Below, piece by piece: positions 25,701 through 34,881 of a DNA stretch of 64,000 nt (position 1 is its first letter; each line of letters begins with the position of its first letter). The notes under the pieces are model-generated. The model was not told the origin of the DNA. It was given only the letters and a program-made list of their open reading frames with translations, and ran no database searches. This DNA comes from Chondrosia reniformis (lineage: Eukaryota > Porifera > Demospongiae > Chondrillida > Chondrillidae): assembly GCA_947172415.1 (NCBI GenBank), contig OX359202.1, positions 2,172,501-2,236,500 on the forward strand. Direction: 5' to 3'. The position numbers were made by a program, and so were the translations under genes.

Positions 25701-27475
25701 TAAGCGATGTGTAGTTGTAGTGTTCATGTAGTGAATTGTAGATTGACTAATCAATACGACTCAGACAATTACAATTGGCTGGCCTACCATCCCAGTATAA
25801 AAAGACACCAGATAAAACAGGTCCCAATGACAAAACCATTCTGCTTCGGAGAACTTCTGAATTGTAGAGGCAGATCATTCATAAAGACAACTAAAAGTAG
25901 CGTACCCAGAATGGATCCCAGTGGTATCCCCTTAGTGACTTGGGTCCATTCTGATTGTTTGGTTCCAACCCAAACTCTCTTTCTTCCAGCTAGATAATCC
26001 AGCTATAAAATCCCTTATTTTGTAATGTATATATACATAGATCTCTTTTATGGTAAATAACATGTGAAGTAACTAATATAAATAAAATGTGCACATTGGA
26101 ATCTAAAGCTTTAAATATTTCTGCTGTAGACTTAGAATATTTAATGAGCAAATACTCAATCATGTACATTTTTTATGTTTATAGGTGGATAAAGGTGGAG
26201 ATCCGGAAAACCAAGCTATTGTATGGCTTCTACTAAATAGATGAGCAACCAAATGTGTTATATACAGTGATCCCTCATTTATCCGAACCTCGATTATCCA
26301 GATCTTCGATTATCTGGACCACAAAATTACCATGCAGGTGACACATGCATGGATTACGTAATTACAGTTTTTCATTTGGTTTAACATTTTTGCAGTTGCT
26401 ATTAACCCTTTTTCATTTGCCTTTAACGATAAAATAGAGTAGGATTAAACATACTTTTGCAGATAAATGTACATTATAGAATAGCCATCCGAAATACTTC
26501 ACTTTCACTTAATTGAACTTTTCACTTATCCGGACAAAATTGTTGTGGCATTTGCCCGATGGGGTTTGGATAACCGAGGATTCACTGCATTGTTCAATTT
26601 CAATCAGTAAATGATATTTTATGGCAAAGTTAGTTGTGAATTTTGTTTTATTCCAAAATGCAGCTAAAGACTATAGTGAGCCAGTCAGGTGCCAAAGAGA
26701 AGGAAAAAGAGCCTGTACTAACTGTGGTAAGTATTTCAAATTTAAGGGATGTGTAGTTGTAGCTATAGTGTTGAATTGTAGATTGAATAATCACTACGAC
26801 TCAGACAATTACAATTGGCTGGCTATTTAAAATGATACAGTTCTATTATACTTATACACAATAGATTATGATATATGTGTAACATATTGCACAGTGATCC
26901 AATTTGATAGCCCAGCGCGACAACGAACAAAGTCAATTCAATAAAGCAATTAACCAACAAAATGACTGCACACAGCAAAATCTAAAAGATTCTTACAGCT
27001 GACTGTATCATCGATAATCACAAACTATTACATCATATACTATTACATAACACGCAAAGTCACATGACACACACAAGTCTGTTACATATGCTTAATTTGT
27101 CTATAGAGATGTAGAAGTGCCATTGGAAACGTTACAGCTTACACAACTGTGCCTTACAACTGTGCCATCATTTATGTACTCATGTGCATACACTTATTTG
27201 TCTTACAGGGTGAACACCGTAACCTGTCCTTTGATCCAGATCTGACTGATCATGATGCTATCCCTGAGAGTTCCACCTCCCTATTTACTGAAAGAGGTAG
27301 CAGCACTACTCAAGTAGTTCAGCCCAATTTAAGCAAGATCTTTGTTGCTGTAGAGCAGTCTTTTGAATCAAATGGTTTCATTCACCTCTCTGCATTTGAG
27401 GAAGATTCCAGCAACGGTGCAAAGTGTGAAATATGCATTGGATTGTTGCAACAGTCAAAATTGGTTGAGCGATAG
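22761..27475 (+). CDS. Unknown small protein with a four-fold tandem exon-pair duplication
   Basis: Exon 1, 22761-22805, encodes MNNYLNNVLDESGKE. Then a 36-nt exon (VDKGGDPENQAI, small variants) and a 63-nt exon (LKTIVSQSGAKEKEKEPVLTV) alternate four times: 23150-23185, 23286-23348; 23849-23884, 24454-24516; 25017-25052, 25622-25684; 26185-26220, 26664-26726. The last exon, 27209-27475, encodes 88 residues starting GEHRNLSFD and ending KLVER before TAG. All exons are phase 0, so one to four pairs can be used without breaking frame: 136 residues with one pair, 235 with four. The only visible hint of family is in the last exon, where the spacing of hydrophobics around FIHLSAFEEDSSNGAKCEI and the following GLLQQSKL loosely resembles the C-terminal winged helix of kleisins; this is weak. 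No transcript evidence is available for which copies are spliced in. Confidence 0.55.
23447..23675 (-). pseudogene. LINE reverse-transcriptase fragment, array copy 1
   Basis: Read on the minus strand this encodes GIPLGSILGTLLLVVFMNDL, the G(V/I)PxGSxLGPLLFxxxxNDLP block of non-LTR retrotransposon reverse transcriptase, preceded by YLAGRKRVWVGTKQSEW. About 75 residues are left, with no start, catalytic block or 3' end, so it is a dead fragment lying antisense in an intron. It sits after a boundary also seen at ~26821, where the same flank continues without it. Confidence 0.8.
23929..24377. mobile_element. Pogo/Tigger-like MITE, array copy 1
   Basis: Ends are CAGTGATCCCTCATTTATCC and, inverted, CAGTGAATCCTCGGTTATCC, the terminal inverted repeat style of Tigger/pogo elements that insert at TA. 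It has no transposase. An internal stretch of about 100 bp (around 24115-24290) is present twice in tandem. It lies in the intron between the 36-nt and 63-nt exons. Confidence 0.75.
24615..24843 (-). pseudogene. LINE reverse-transcriptase fragment, array copy 2
   Basis: Same antisense RT fragment as the one 1168 bp upstream and nearly identical to it, so it was copied with the tandem unit and not inserted independently. Confidence 0.8.
25097..25545. mobile_element. Pogo/Tigger-like MITE, array copy 2
   Basis: Copy of the MITE 1168 bp upstream, 449 bp long and with the same internal tandem duplication, so it spread with the tandem unit. Confidence 0.75.
25783..26011 (-). pseudogene. LINE reverse-transcriptase fragment, array copy 3
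   Basis: Third copy of the antisense RT fragment, 1168 bp from copy 2 and nearly identical. No fourth copy follows the last duplicated exon pair. Confidence 0.8.
26265..26587. mobile_element. Pogo/Tigger-like MITE, array copy 3 (short form)
   Basis: Same terminal repeats, but 323 bp long with only one copy of the internal stretch that is doubled in the other two. This is either the older form or a later deletion, and it explains why the last unit is 126 bp shorter. Confidence 0.75.
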
Positions 27476-29002
27476 ATACCATTGATTAGGACAACGAGAA
27501 TGTTGGAGCAAACAAGACAAGAAACGCTGCTCTATTTAGTTTTTTCATAGGCTTGTTATTTCTCTATTTAGCTATTTAGTTTTTTATAGGCCCTACTGTA
27601 TTTAGTTTATTACCGAGCGAATGTAATGAGCGAGTTTCCTGACTTAGTACTTCCCGTGCAGGGCGGAGAGCAAACTGACCTTTGCCAAGATGGCGTCGCT
27701 TCTTCGGGTAACAATATTCCGTTATTTCCGTCACTTAACCCTCTGACCCCACGCCCTATTCGATTTGTCCCGAAAAAGGGACAAATTTCAAGAATTTTTA
27801 TTGACGCCGTATAACTTCCTATTAAAACGGGATTTTCCCAGTGGTTTAAGAAAAGGATGATCTAAAATCGTAATGTAGGGTTTACCTCTAGAGTACACGT
27901 GGTCCACAATACTAAGAGAGGAAGTTAAAGTTGATTTTATACGCATTGTCCCGCATATTATACAGTATAACTTTGTTTACGCAATAACAAAATGGCGTCG
28001 ATACCCGAGCAATTCCAGAAATCAAGGACGTTTTATTAGACTAAAGAAGTGACAAACTTTTCAGATGCAACGAAATTATCTTAGAAAGTAATGGTGAAGA
28101 AGATGATAGCGATTTTGAGTTGCAAAGAGGAGGAAATTCTGAAAACGATTGTCATTTGACCAATCAAGAAATCTGTGACCTCAGTATCCTTGATTATTTG
28201 GTCAGAAAGCCTATACGTGAGCGATTTCCTTGCTTTCCTTGTCATACTTCCTGAGGTATTAGTAGCGAAGGTGAAATCGATTTGAAATGTTCGTTTTTAT
28301 ATGTTAATATTGCCGAAAAATTGGGGATATTTCCTCTGAATTTTCTGACAGTGAGATGAATGACTTGTGGGGACACATCAATGGATTTGACTGATTATGA
28401 TGATGGTAATGATGATAATGCGCAGGGAATGCCAGTGACAGTTAAACGTTTTTTTCCCAATGAGACAACAGGAATCAAACAGTAGGCATTTTTATCCACT
28501 ACTTAAGGGAGTCGGATCGAGGTTGCCCACGCACATAATTGCTTAAAGGTGTGGCAAAGGAATTTTTCCCGCTTATTTAGGCCCATATCTAAATTTTGTG
28601 TCGAGTGGAGCTAAAGTTACAAACGGGCTAAAAGACCATCTTACCCTACAGCCTCAACGGTGAGGCATCGAACGACGGTTGATATTTCAATGTAGACAAC
28701 TTATTCGATACGTTAAAGTGGCTTGAATATTTTCCTTGGTCAAGCGCCCCAAAATCGAGGTTGGGCCTTAAGATAACGTCCATCGTCTTAAAATTACAAC
28801 ACGACTTTTTAAACTTTCCTGCGGAAAAACATTTTTCAATTCACTTACAGGAATAACGGTGAATACTAATTTCACTGCAGGACACTCAAAAGGACCAGCC
28901 ATTTTGGCAGCCATTTATTCCTTACGTCACATGTTAGTACACGTTTTAGCAAAATGATGGCCGGTTAGTACCGAGAGATAGAGTCAATAATTTCCGTTTT
29001 AA
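27476..29002. other. Intergenic stretch with decayed ORF pieces
   Basis: No gene can be supported. There are two sites of the form AAGATGGCGTCG/AAATGGCGTCG (27690, 27992) and an acidic reading frame with stops around 28100-28450 that looks like a decayed transposon ORF. A stretch at ~28505-28590 matches ~3286-3375 in inverted orientation, so it is a dispersed repeat. The last 150 bp should hold the promoter of the kinase-Kelch gene. Confidence 0.5.
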
Positions 29003-31896
29003 ATGGCTACTAGATCAGAAGCAGATAAGTTTCATGCGGAATATTTTAGTCATCTCAGGGATTTACAAATAGAAGCGAGGCTTTTTCCTTCCGAAGTACT
29101 TGGGATGGGTTCGTATGGTAAGGTTATGAAAGCTGAATTCTATGGTACTCCTTGTGCGGCGAAACAACTCCACGATATATTTGTAATTGACACCCAGCCT
29201 CACGAGAAGGAAAAGTTATTTCAAGATTACGTGGCCGAATGCCAATGCTGGGCTAAACTGAGGCACCCTAACATAGTACAGCTTTATGGAGTGCTATTAA
29301 ATTCACAGAATGACATCCCCGTCTATTTGATGGAGAAAATGGACGTGACTCTCCGCAGGTACATAGAAAGACAGAAGAAGGAGGACTTTCTACTTGTCTC
29401 AAAGGTGTCTGTTCTATGTCAGGTAGCTCAAGGACTATGTTATTTGCACAATCAATCTCCTCCGCTCGTCCACAGTGATCTTAGTACAAATAATATTCTC
29501 TTAAACGAGTGTACATTTGTGGCTAAACTCAGTGATTTTGGCATGACTCGCGCGCTGGATTTTACATCCACGAAATTGTCCTTTGCTAAGGGTACACTGG
29601 CCTTCATGCCTCCGGAAATAATGCAGAGACGTCCAGAGTATGGAGTAGAGGTAGACATTTTTTCTTTTGGAAATTGTCTATTGTCAGTTATTTCACATGA
29701 ATGGCCCTATCCAGTGCATTCCACTAAAATAGCCGAGGGTGGAGAAGGGCTAGTTGCATTGAGCGAATGGGAAAGGCGTAAACATCAAGTAAGCACTATG
29801 AACAAGGAAGAACGGGAGTTATTCGAAGAGTTGATAAAGAATTGTTTAGAGAATAACCCAAAGTCCCGTCCTAATAGTAGAATTATCCTAGATCATTTGA
29901 AGATCACAGAATCCAATCTGATGACATCCTCGTCAACAGCTAGTCATGAGCCTCACGTACAGTTTTATGTTGACAAGATTAGGCAGCTAGAGGAGAAGAT
30001 TGTACGTCTTGAACTTGCTGCTCCGCAGCCAATGCCTACAGTGGAAGCAAAACAGTCTGTAGTATGTTCTTATATTTTACTTTCCTTAGCTATTCTTTGT
30101 CAACAAAATTGACTGCTATACAGCTGACTTCCTCTTTCACTTACATTGGGTTGATTGTGAATGTTTAGGTGTAAATTTGTAGGAGATATATAGGGGTATA
30201 ATATATATTTTAGATATGGCTTAATTAAATGTATGTATTTGTGCCCTGTATAGATTAAGACTACTGAAGATGGAAGTGGAAGCCCAAAGCAGCGTAAGAA
30301 GAAAAAGAGGAAATCTGCTTCAACTGCCAAAGGAGACACAGTAAGTCTCATACTGTATGTATATATACTAAGTTAGTATACACAGTATAGCCCAGTAAGT
30401 TCCATTGTATTGCACACTATACTAATCCCCCCCACCCCCAGGATTGAAAATACTTCTTGAATTCATAGCAATTTAAATTTTTTCATTCTTACATTAAATA
30501 TTAGTTATACCATGGTGCCGAGCTGTATATGGATTTTAGACCCACGAGTCATGAGGGCACATAGCGCCTAAGGGCGAGTGAGTCTAAATCCATATACACC
30601 GAGGCACCGTGGTATGAGTGATATACGTATACTCCATCGCAGGGGCTTTTATCGCTGTTTCCTAACAAACACAGAAGCCTCTGTAATGGACCCCACTCCT
30701 GCATGAATATCAGCACTATATTCTTTTGACCAAAATACAATTGCAGAAGAATTATACATCACCCATATTGTACTTTTGTATTTGAAAAGTACCTTTAGAG
30801 CAGTTCAAATTTTATTAACAACCTTTATAGAAAGTTATATATAGAGTATGAATAGTGTTAGGTTCAGATAAGAACTGCATGCACTGTGTTCATAATTTTC
30901 TCTATTTTACAGGAAGAAAGAAAAGTGTTGGAGTGGAAGGAGTTACAACGTTTGCCAAATCCACAAATATCACCTTGTATAGCTACGACTGGAAATATGA
31001 TATTTGTTGGTGGAGGCATACCTGGTGCCACTGGAGATGCTTCAACTGTTTGGATGGTGGATTTGAATGAAGGAAAATTACTATGGGAACAATTGCCAAA
31101 GCTTCCTTTAACCATAAAGTGGTTTGCTATTGCTTCAATTCCTGGCAGAGTGTTTGTGCTGGGTGGTCTCCTTACAACAAATCCTGAGCCTAAGGAAACC
31201 AAGGTGGACCCTAGACACATGAAAACAGTTTTTTCCCTACACACCCATATGAAAAACCTGAAGTGGACCCGCTATCAGCCAGACTTGAATGAAGAAAGGT
31301 GCAATGCTTCAGCAATTGGCTTTGATAGTTACATTGTTGTAGCAGGTGGTTTGTGTCGTGGGGAGCCTCTATCTAGCATAGAGCTGATTGACACCTCCAT
31401 GTCAAAATCCTGCAAAATCCTTCCAGCATTACCTCGTTCATTGGCTGAACCACATTTAACCATTTGTAATGAAATTTTGTACATTGGTTTGGGTTGGCAT
31501 ACAGATAATAAGGAAGTAACTCTTCATAAAACCATATATTACCAGTCTCTTGAGTCTATAACAAGCCAGCAAGGTGGTAGGAAAGTTGCTTCAAAACCTT
31601 GGGTACCATTGATTGATGTTCCCCTCTTTGGCTCAGCTCTTACTTCTATTGATGGAATGTTACTAACCATTGCTGGAAGTGAAGATTCACACAATCAGGT
31701 TAATGGAAGTAATAAGTGCTATGGTTACATTGCTTCTCAGAAAATATGGTTACCTTTTCCAGAAATAAGGGCGCCTAGAATTCTAAGTGCTGCAGCCTGT
31801 ACTAATTCAAATAAGATACTGGTGTGTGGTGGAATACATGAGAAAACTCCAGTTCCAGTAGTAGAGATTGGAACTTTTGTGTCCCTGTCAAACTAA
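29003..31896 (+). CDS. Protein kinase-Kelch repeat fusion protein (3 exons, 709 aa)
   Basis: Exons 29003-30061, 30254-30340, 30913-31896; all junctions phase 0. Residues ~27-305 are a protein kinase domain: glycine loop LGMGSYGKV at 33-41, lysine K54, helix-C glutamate E79, catalytic loop HSDLSTNN at 157-164 with D159, DFG at 178-180, and MPPE in place of APE. The HRD arginine is Ser158, so this is a non-RD kinase; the other catalytic residues are present, so activity is plausible. Residues ~325-345 look like a short coiled coil (IRQLEEKIVRLE). Exon 2 encodes a basic linker (RKKKKRKSA). Exon 3 encodes a beta-propeller of Kelch type with GG-containing blades: IFVGGG, VFVLGG, VVAGG, ILYIGLG, LLTIAGS, ILVCGG. 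A role coupling phosphorylation to a propeller-bound partner is inference. Start: first ATG of the open frame, 83 bp after the last upstream in-phase stop region. Confidence 0.88.
30507..30615. repeat. Small foldback element in kinase-Kelch intron 2
   Basis: The two ends are inverted copies of about 35-40 bp (ATACCATGGTGCCGAGCTGT and, inverted, ATACCACGGTGCCTCGGTGT). A half copy in inverted orientation lies at ~35697-35740, so it is a dispersed family. Confidence 0.7.
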
Positions 31897-31920
31897 TGAC
31901 ATTTGAACTATGTGCACTTT

Positions 31921-31952
31921 AAATATATGTATGTATGTATGTATGTATGTAT
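31921..31952. repeat. (GTAT)n microsatellite
   Basis: Six or so GTAT units just after the stop codon of the kinase-Kelch gene, in its probable 3' UTR. Confidence 0.9.
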
Positions 31953-32183
31953 TCAAAGCAATGCTACATGGAAGAATCAAACCGATATAAAGGACAACTA
32001 TAGCTTAGATGAATAGGGCAGTAATCATATGAGCTACACTATAAGTATATAATTGATTCACACCAAGCTAGTATATATACTGTAAGGATGGTAGCGACAG
32101 TCCAGCCAAGTTGGGCAATGCTATTATGGAGAGATAAATAAAACATTTTAAAAATGAAATTAGAAGTATAACTACATAGGGAT

Positions 32184-32391
32184 GGCAGTGCTTCCAACAG
32201 TCACTAACAAATCTGCAAAAGTAGCAAAACAAGAAAGGGATCGTGTGATAAGGAGAACCATACAGAAGTGGCATATATATACTGAGTTTGGGTGCATATA
32301 TGCCACTTCTGTATGGTTATCCTTGTCACACGATCCCTTTCTTGTTTTGCTACTTCTTGCAGATTTGTTAGCGACTGTTGGAAGCACTGCA
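32184..32391. mobile_element. Foldback MITE, family A copy 1
   Basis: Two arms of about 95 bp form an almost perfect inverted repeat around a centre at ~32285. It belongs with the copies at 45378-45532 and 63609-63981: shared arm pieces include ACAAGAAAG(T/G)GATC and GCAGAAGTGGCAT, and the sequence to the right (32400-32800) also matches 45530-45960. No coding capacity. Confidence 0.8.
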
Positions 32392-33486
32392 TTTTGAAAT
32401 GTTTTAATTTATCTTGTATTTCCTCTTTTTTCTGGTTAATATTACTTGTTAAAATTTGTTTTGAAAGTTTTCTTTGCGACAAGTCGAAATAACGTTGCAG
32501 TCAGAGAGCTCATAATTAAAAAATGGCGGCAAAAAGCTTCCTCTGACGTGCCATAAGTTTCAACACAAATACCATCACTGCATTGTCATACCACCGAACA
32601 TATTCGGCTTTGAACGTAAGAGACTGAGTCCATATCGAATCTTAGAATGGGGTCTGACTTGTCTAAATGACCGAGAATCACGTAATTAATGACGTTGGTT
32701 CGTGACGATCAAAACCGAGCTTCCGCTCCCTTTTAAGTTGGGAAACGGAACTCAATTAATTGAACTGGCCATGGGAGACTACCTATTCCCTGTCATCCTA
32801 TATAGCTGAATCATCAAAAAAAGGCATTGTTTGCCTTCTTTGCGCATGCAGTTTATCATATATACGTATACATTGTACATGTTACAAATATCTTCACTTA
32901 TTATAATAAACAACTCCATGGCCATGTGGTTGTATATATAAGAGAAGATGGAAGAAACAGTTTAATTATATACATATACTCATTATAAGAAAGTTAAATC
33001 ATGATCAGGCTCCAACTATATATATAGAAGATATTAACTTGTTTAATTGTGTCCACATGCCTGTAAGACACACATACTTCCTTTCTGTGTTAATTGAGTG
33101 TGGGGGAAGCTTGAGGTCATCATGCATTCCACATATTTTTTATTATATTGTGCATGTTGTGAATGAAATGCATTCTTTATTAGAGAACCCAGCTGGTTTT
33201 GCTCTAATGGTTGTGTGCACATGCAAAGATCTATTATGGTATATTTGTTTCAGGCCTAGGTACAGACAGAGGTACAGACATATATATAGTTTTATTTTTA
33301 TATAGTATGGGGGTACATCCAATCATGAAGTTTGAAGAACATGTGCATGTACACCTGCATGCACAGTGTTCAGCTGCAGGATATACAATATTATATTGTT
33401 GCCTATATATATTATTGATATCTTTAATAACTATGTATATACCATATACACATTCTACCTCATGTACGTAGATCTATAATATTCAT

Positions 33487-33532
33487 TTACTATATATATA
33501 TATAGTATATATATATATATAGTATATATATA
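33487..33532. repeat. (TA)n microsatellite
   Basis: Imperfect TA run broken by two TAG units. Confidence 0.85.
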
Positions 33533-33875
33533 CATGCAACCACACTGTGACATTAACGGTATATGTTTTATATTAGAGTACCGAGAGTATATATGTGTCC
33601 ACATGACATTTGTTGAACCTGTCTCCAGGAGGTCATGCCCAGGAGGGTTTGCGGTCAACTGTAATTGAATAGTATTATGCCTGTAAGACACAAGACTACA
33701 GGAGATCATGATCAGGATGCATGGGGGAGGGTTTGCGGTCAACTGTAATGTAATCAGAAGACACTCAAGGACATTTTAAATATTTGTCAGAGTTACATGG
33801 GTACTTCTTACATGTATAGTTTATAGGACTCAGGTCACTATTTTTCTACTTAACTATGTTGCAATCTCTGTCCTC

Positions 33876-33925
33876 ATTATTGCTGATGAAGACCCATGGG
33901 TCGAAATGTTCAAATCTTGAATTTT
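33876..33925 (+). ncRNA. Hammerhead-like ribozyme core
   Basis: CTGATGA at 33883-33889, then a perfect stem II GACCCATGGGTC (33891-33902), then GAAA. This is the conserved hammerhead core order. I cannot place a cleavage triplet and stem III with certainty, so it may be a decayed copy from a Penelope-like element or retrozyme. Confidence 0.5.
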
Positions 33926-34045
33926 GTTGCAGATAGGTCAAATAAACAATCAACTTAATATATATGTACATGTATGTATATACATGTTTGCCCTTCAAGA
34001 AGTGATAGGGTTTATATATTATTTAATTTGTCACGAACATGATGA

Positions 34046-34180
34046 TATATGAAGTTTATTGAGCAACAGCAACATTAAATCTTTGGAATAGAACGTTTCA
34101 ACCCGTTTAATGAAGACCTATGGGTTGAAACGTTCTATTCCAAAGATTTAATGTTGCTGTTGCTCAATAAACTTCATATA
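34046..34180. repeat. Perfect 59-bp hairpin with 17-nt loop, hammerhead-related
   Basis: 34046-34104 and 34122-34180 are exact inverted copies. The arm/loop boundary on the plus strand reads AATGAAGACCTATGGGTTGAAACG, a degenerate form of the hammerhead core seen at 33883 and 53991-54021. It looks like a head-to-head pair of ribozyme-containing ends. Confidence 0.85.
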
Positions 34181-34881
34181 ATATATACAGGTTGAGGTAT
34201 GTACACTAAACCTGACATTGTGGTATATACAATTCCTTCTTTTTGCATGTACACACATACATGTAAACTTATGTATATCCTAGCCTTTAAATTTGTTGTT
34301 CTGATTTGCAATTGCTTACCTATACATATATGTACCTGTCTGCATGCGTATTATACATGCTTACATGTACAGATAGTGTATTTTGACACATCACAATTGA
34401 GTTCAGTGTAAATAATAAATTATACATTAAAAAGCTTCATTAAGGAATATACAGTATATACAGAATATTATTATTATATAGTCAATGTCATCTTAAGGCT
34501 GTATAGGAGTGTTTTCATAGTAAATACATATATGATGCACTGTAGCTATATATACACAATACATACGTATGCAGTATATACAAAGTAAACGTACTGGCCA
34601 TGGTGTGCACCATGGTTGTGGAATAATAATATCATTGTTAAGCAATTCTACATTACAACTATCTATAGGCACATGTATACTTGATGAACACGAACCATTT
34701 TAGTATTAAATTTACCAACAACATGTAAGAACTGCAGATCATGAAGAAAAATTATTTTACAAATATTTATAGTTGGCTTAAATTGGAAATAAACTAGTAT
34801 ACTGTTCCTACACGCATGTATATAAAGTCTAAATACAAGGATGGAGTAATGTAGCACTTAAAATCGATCCTCTTTCTCTCA

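Larger units (their letters stand above)
23349..26726 (+). repeat. Tandem array of 1168-bp units carrying duplicated exons
   Basis: From the end of one 63-nt exon to the end of the next the distances are 1168, 1168 and 1042 bp (23348, 24516, 25684, 26726). The units at 23349-24516 and 24517-25684 are nearly identical by eye. Each unit carries, in order, an antisense LINE fragment, the 36-nt exon, a MITE in the short intron, and the 63-nt exon. The third is 126 bp shorter, exactly the amount by which its MITE is shorter. The first exon pair (23150-23348) has a 100-bp intron with no MITE, and the sequence after 26820 no longer has the LINE fragment, which marks the ends of the array. Confidence 0.9.
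31897..34881. other. Intergenic, repeat-rich
   Basis: No gene supported between the kinase-Kelch stop and the convergent M13 stop. It holds a microsatellite, a foldback MITE, a hammerhead-like core, a perfect hairpin and copies of a dispersed motif (GGGAGGGTTTGCGGTCAACT at ~33720 and related at ~33640 and ~43810). Confidence 0.6.

Noticed and set aside
23368..25997. Plus-strand ORFs of 96-97 codons repeated in the array
   Set aside because: They are the wrong-strand shadow of the antisense LINE reverse-transcriptase fragment.
23281..26830. Plus-strand frame reading AAKDYSEPVRCQREGKRACT then NC as a zinc-knuckle protein
   Set aside because: This frame overlaps the 63-nt exon in another phase; only the LKTIVSQSGAKEKEKEP reading joins in frame to the flanking exons.
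27626..27814. Plus-strand 62-codon ORF starting near GATGGCGTCG
   Set aside because: No family, no clear splice partner and an odd composition; probably chance or a repeat piece.
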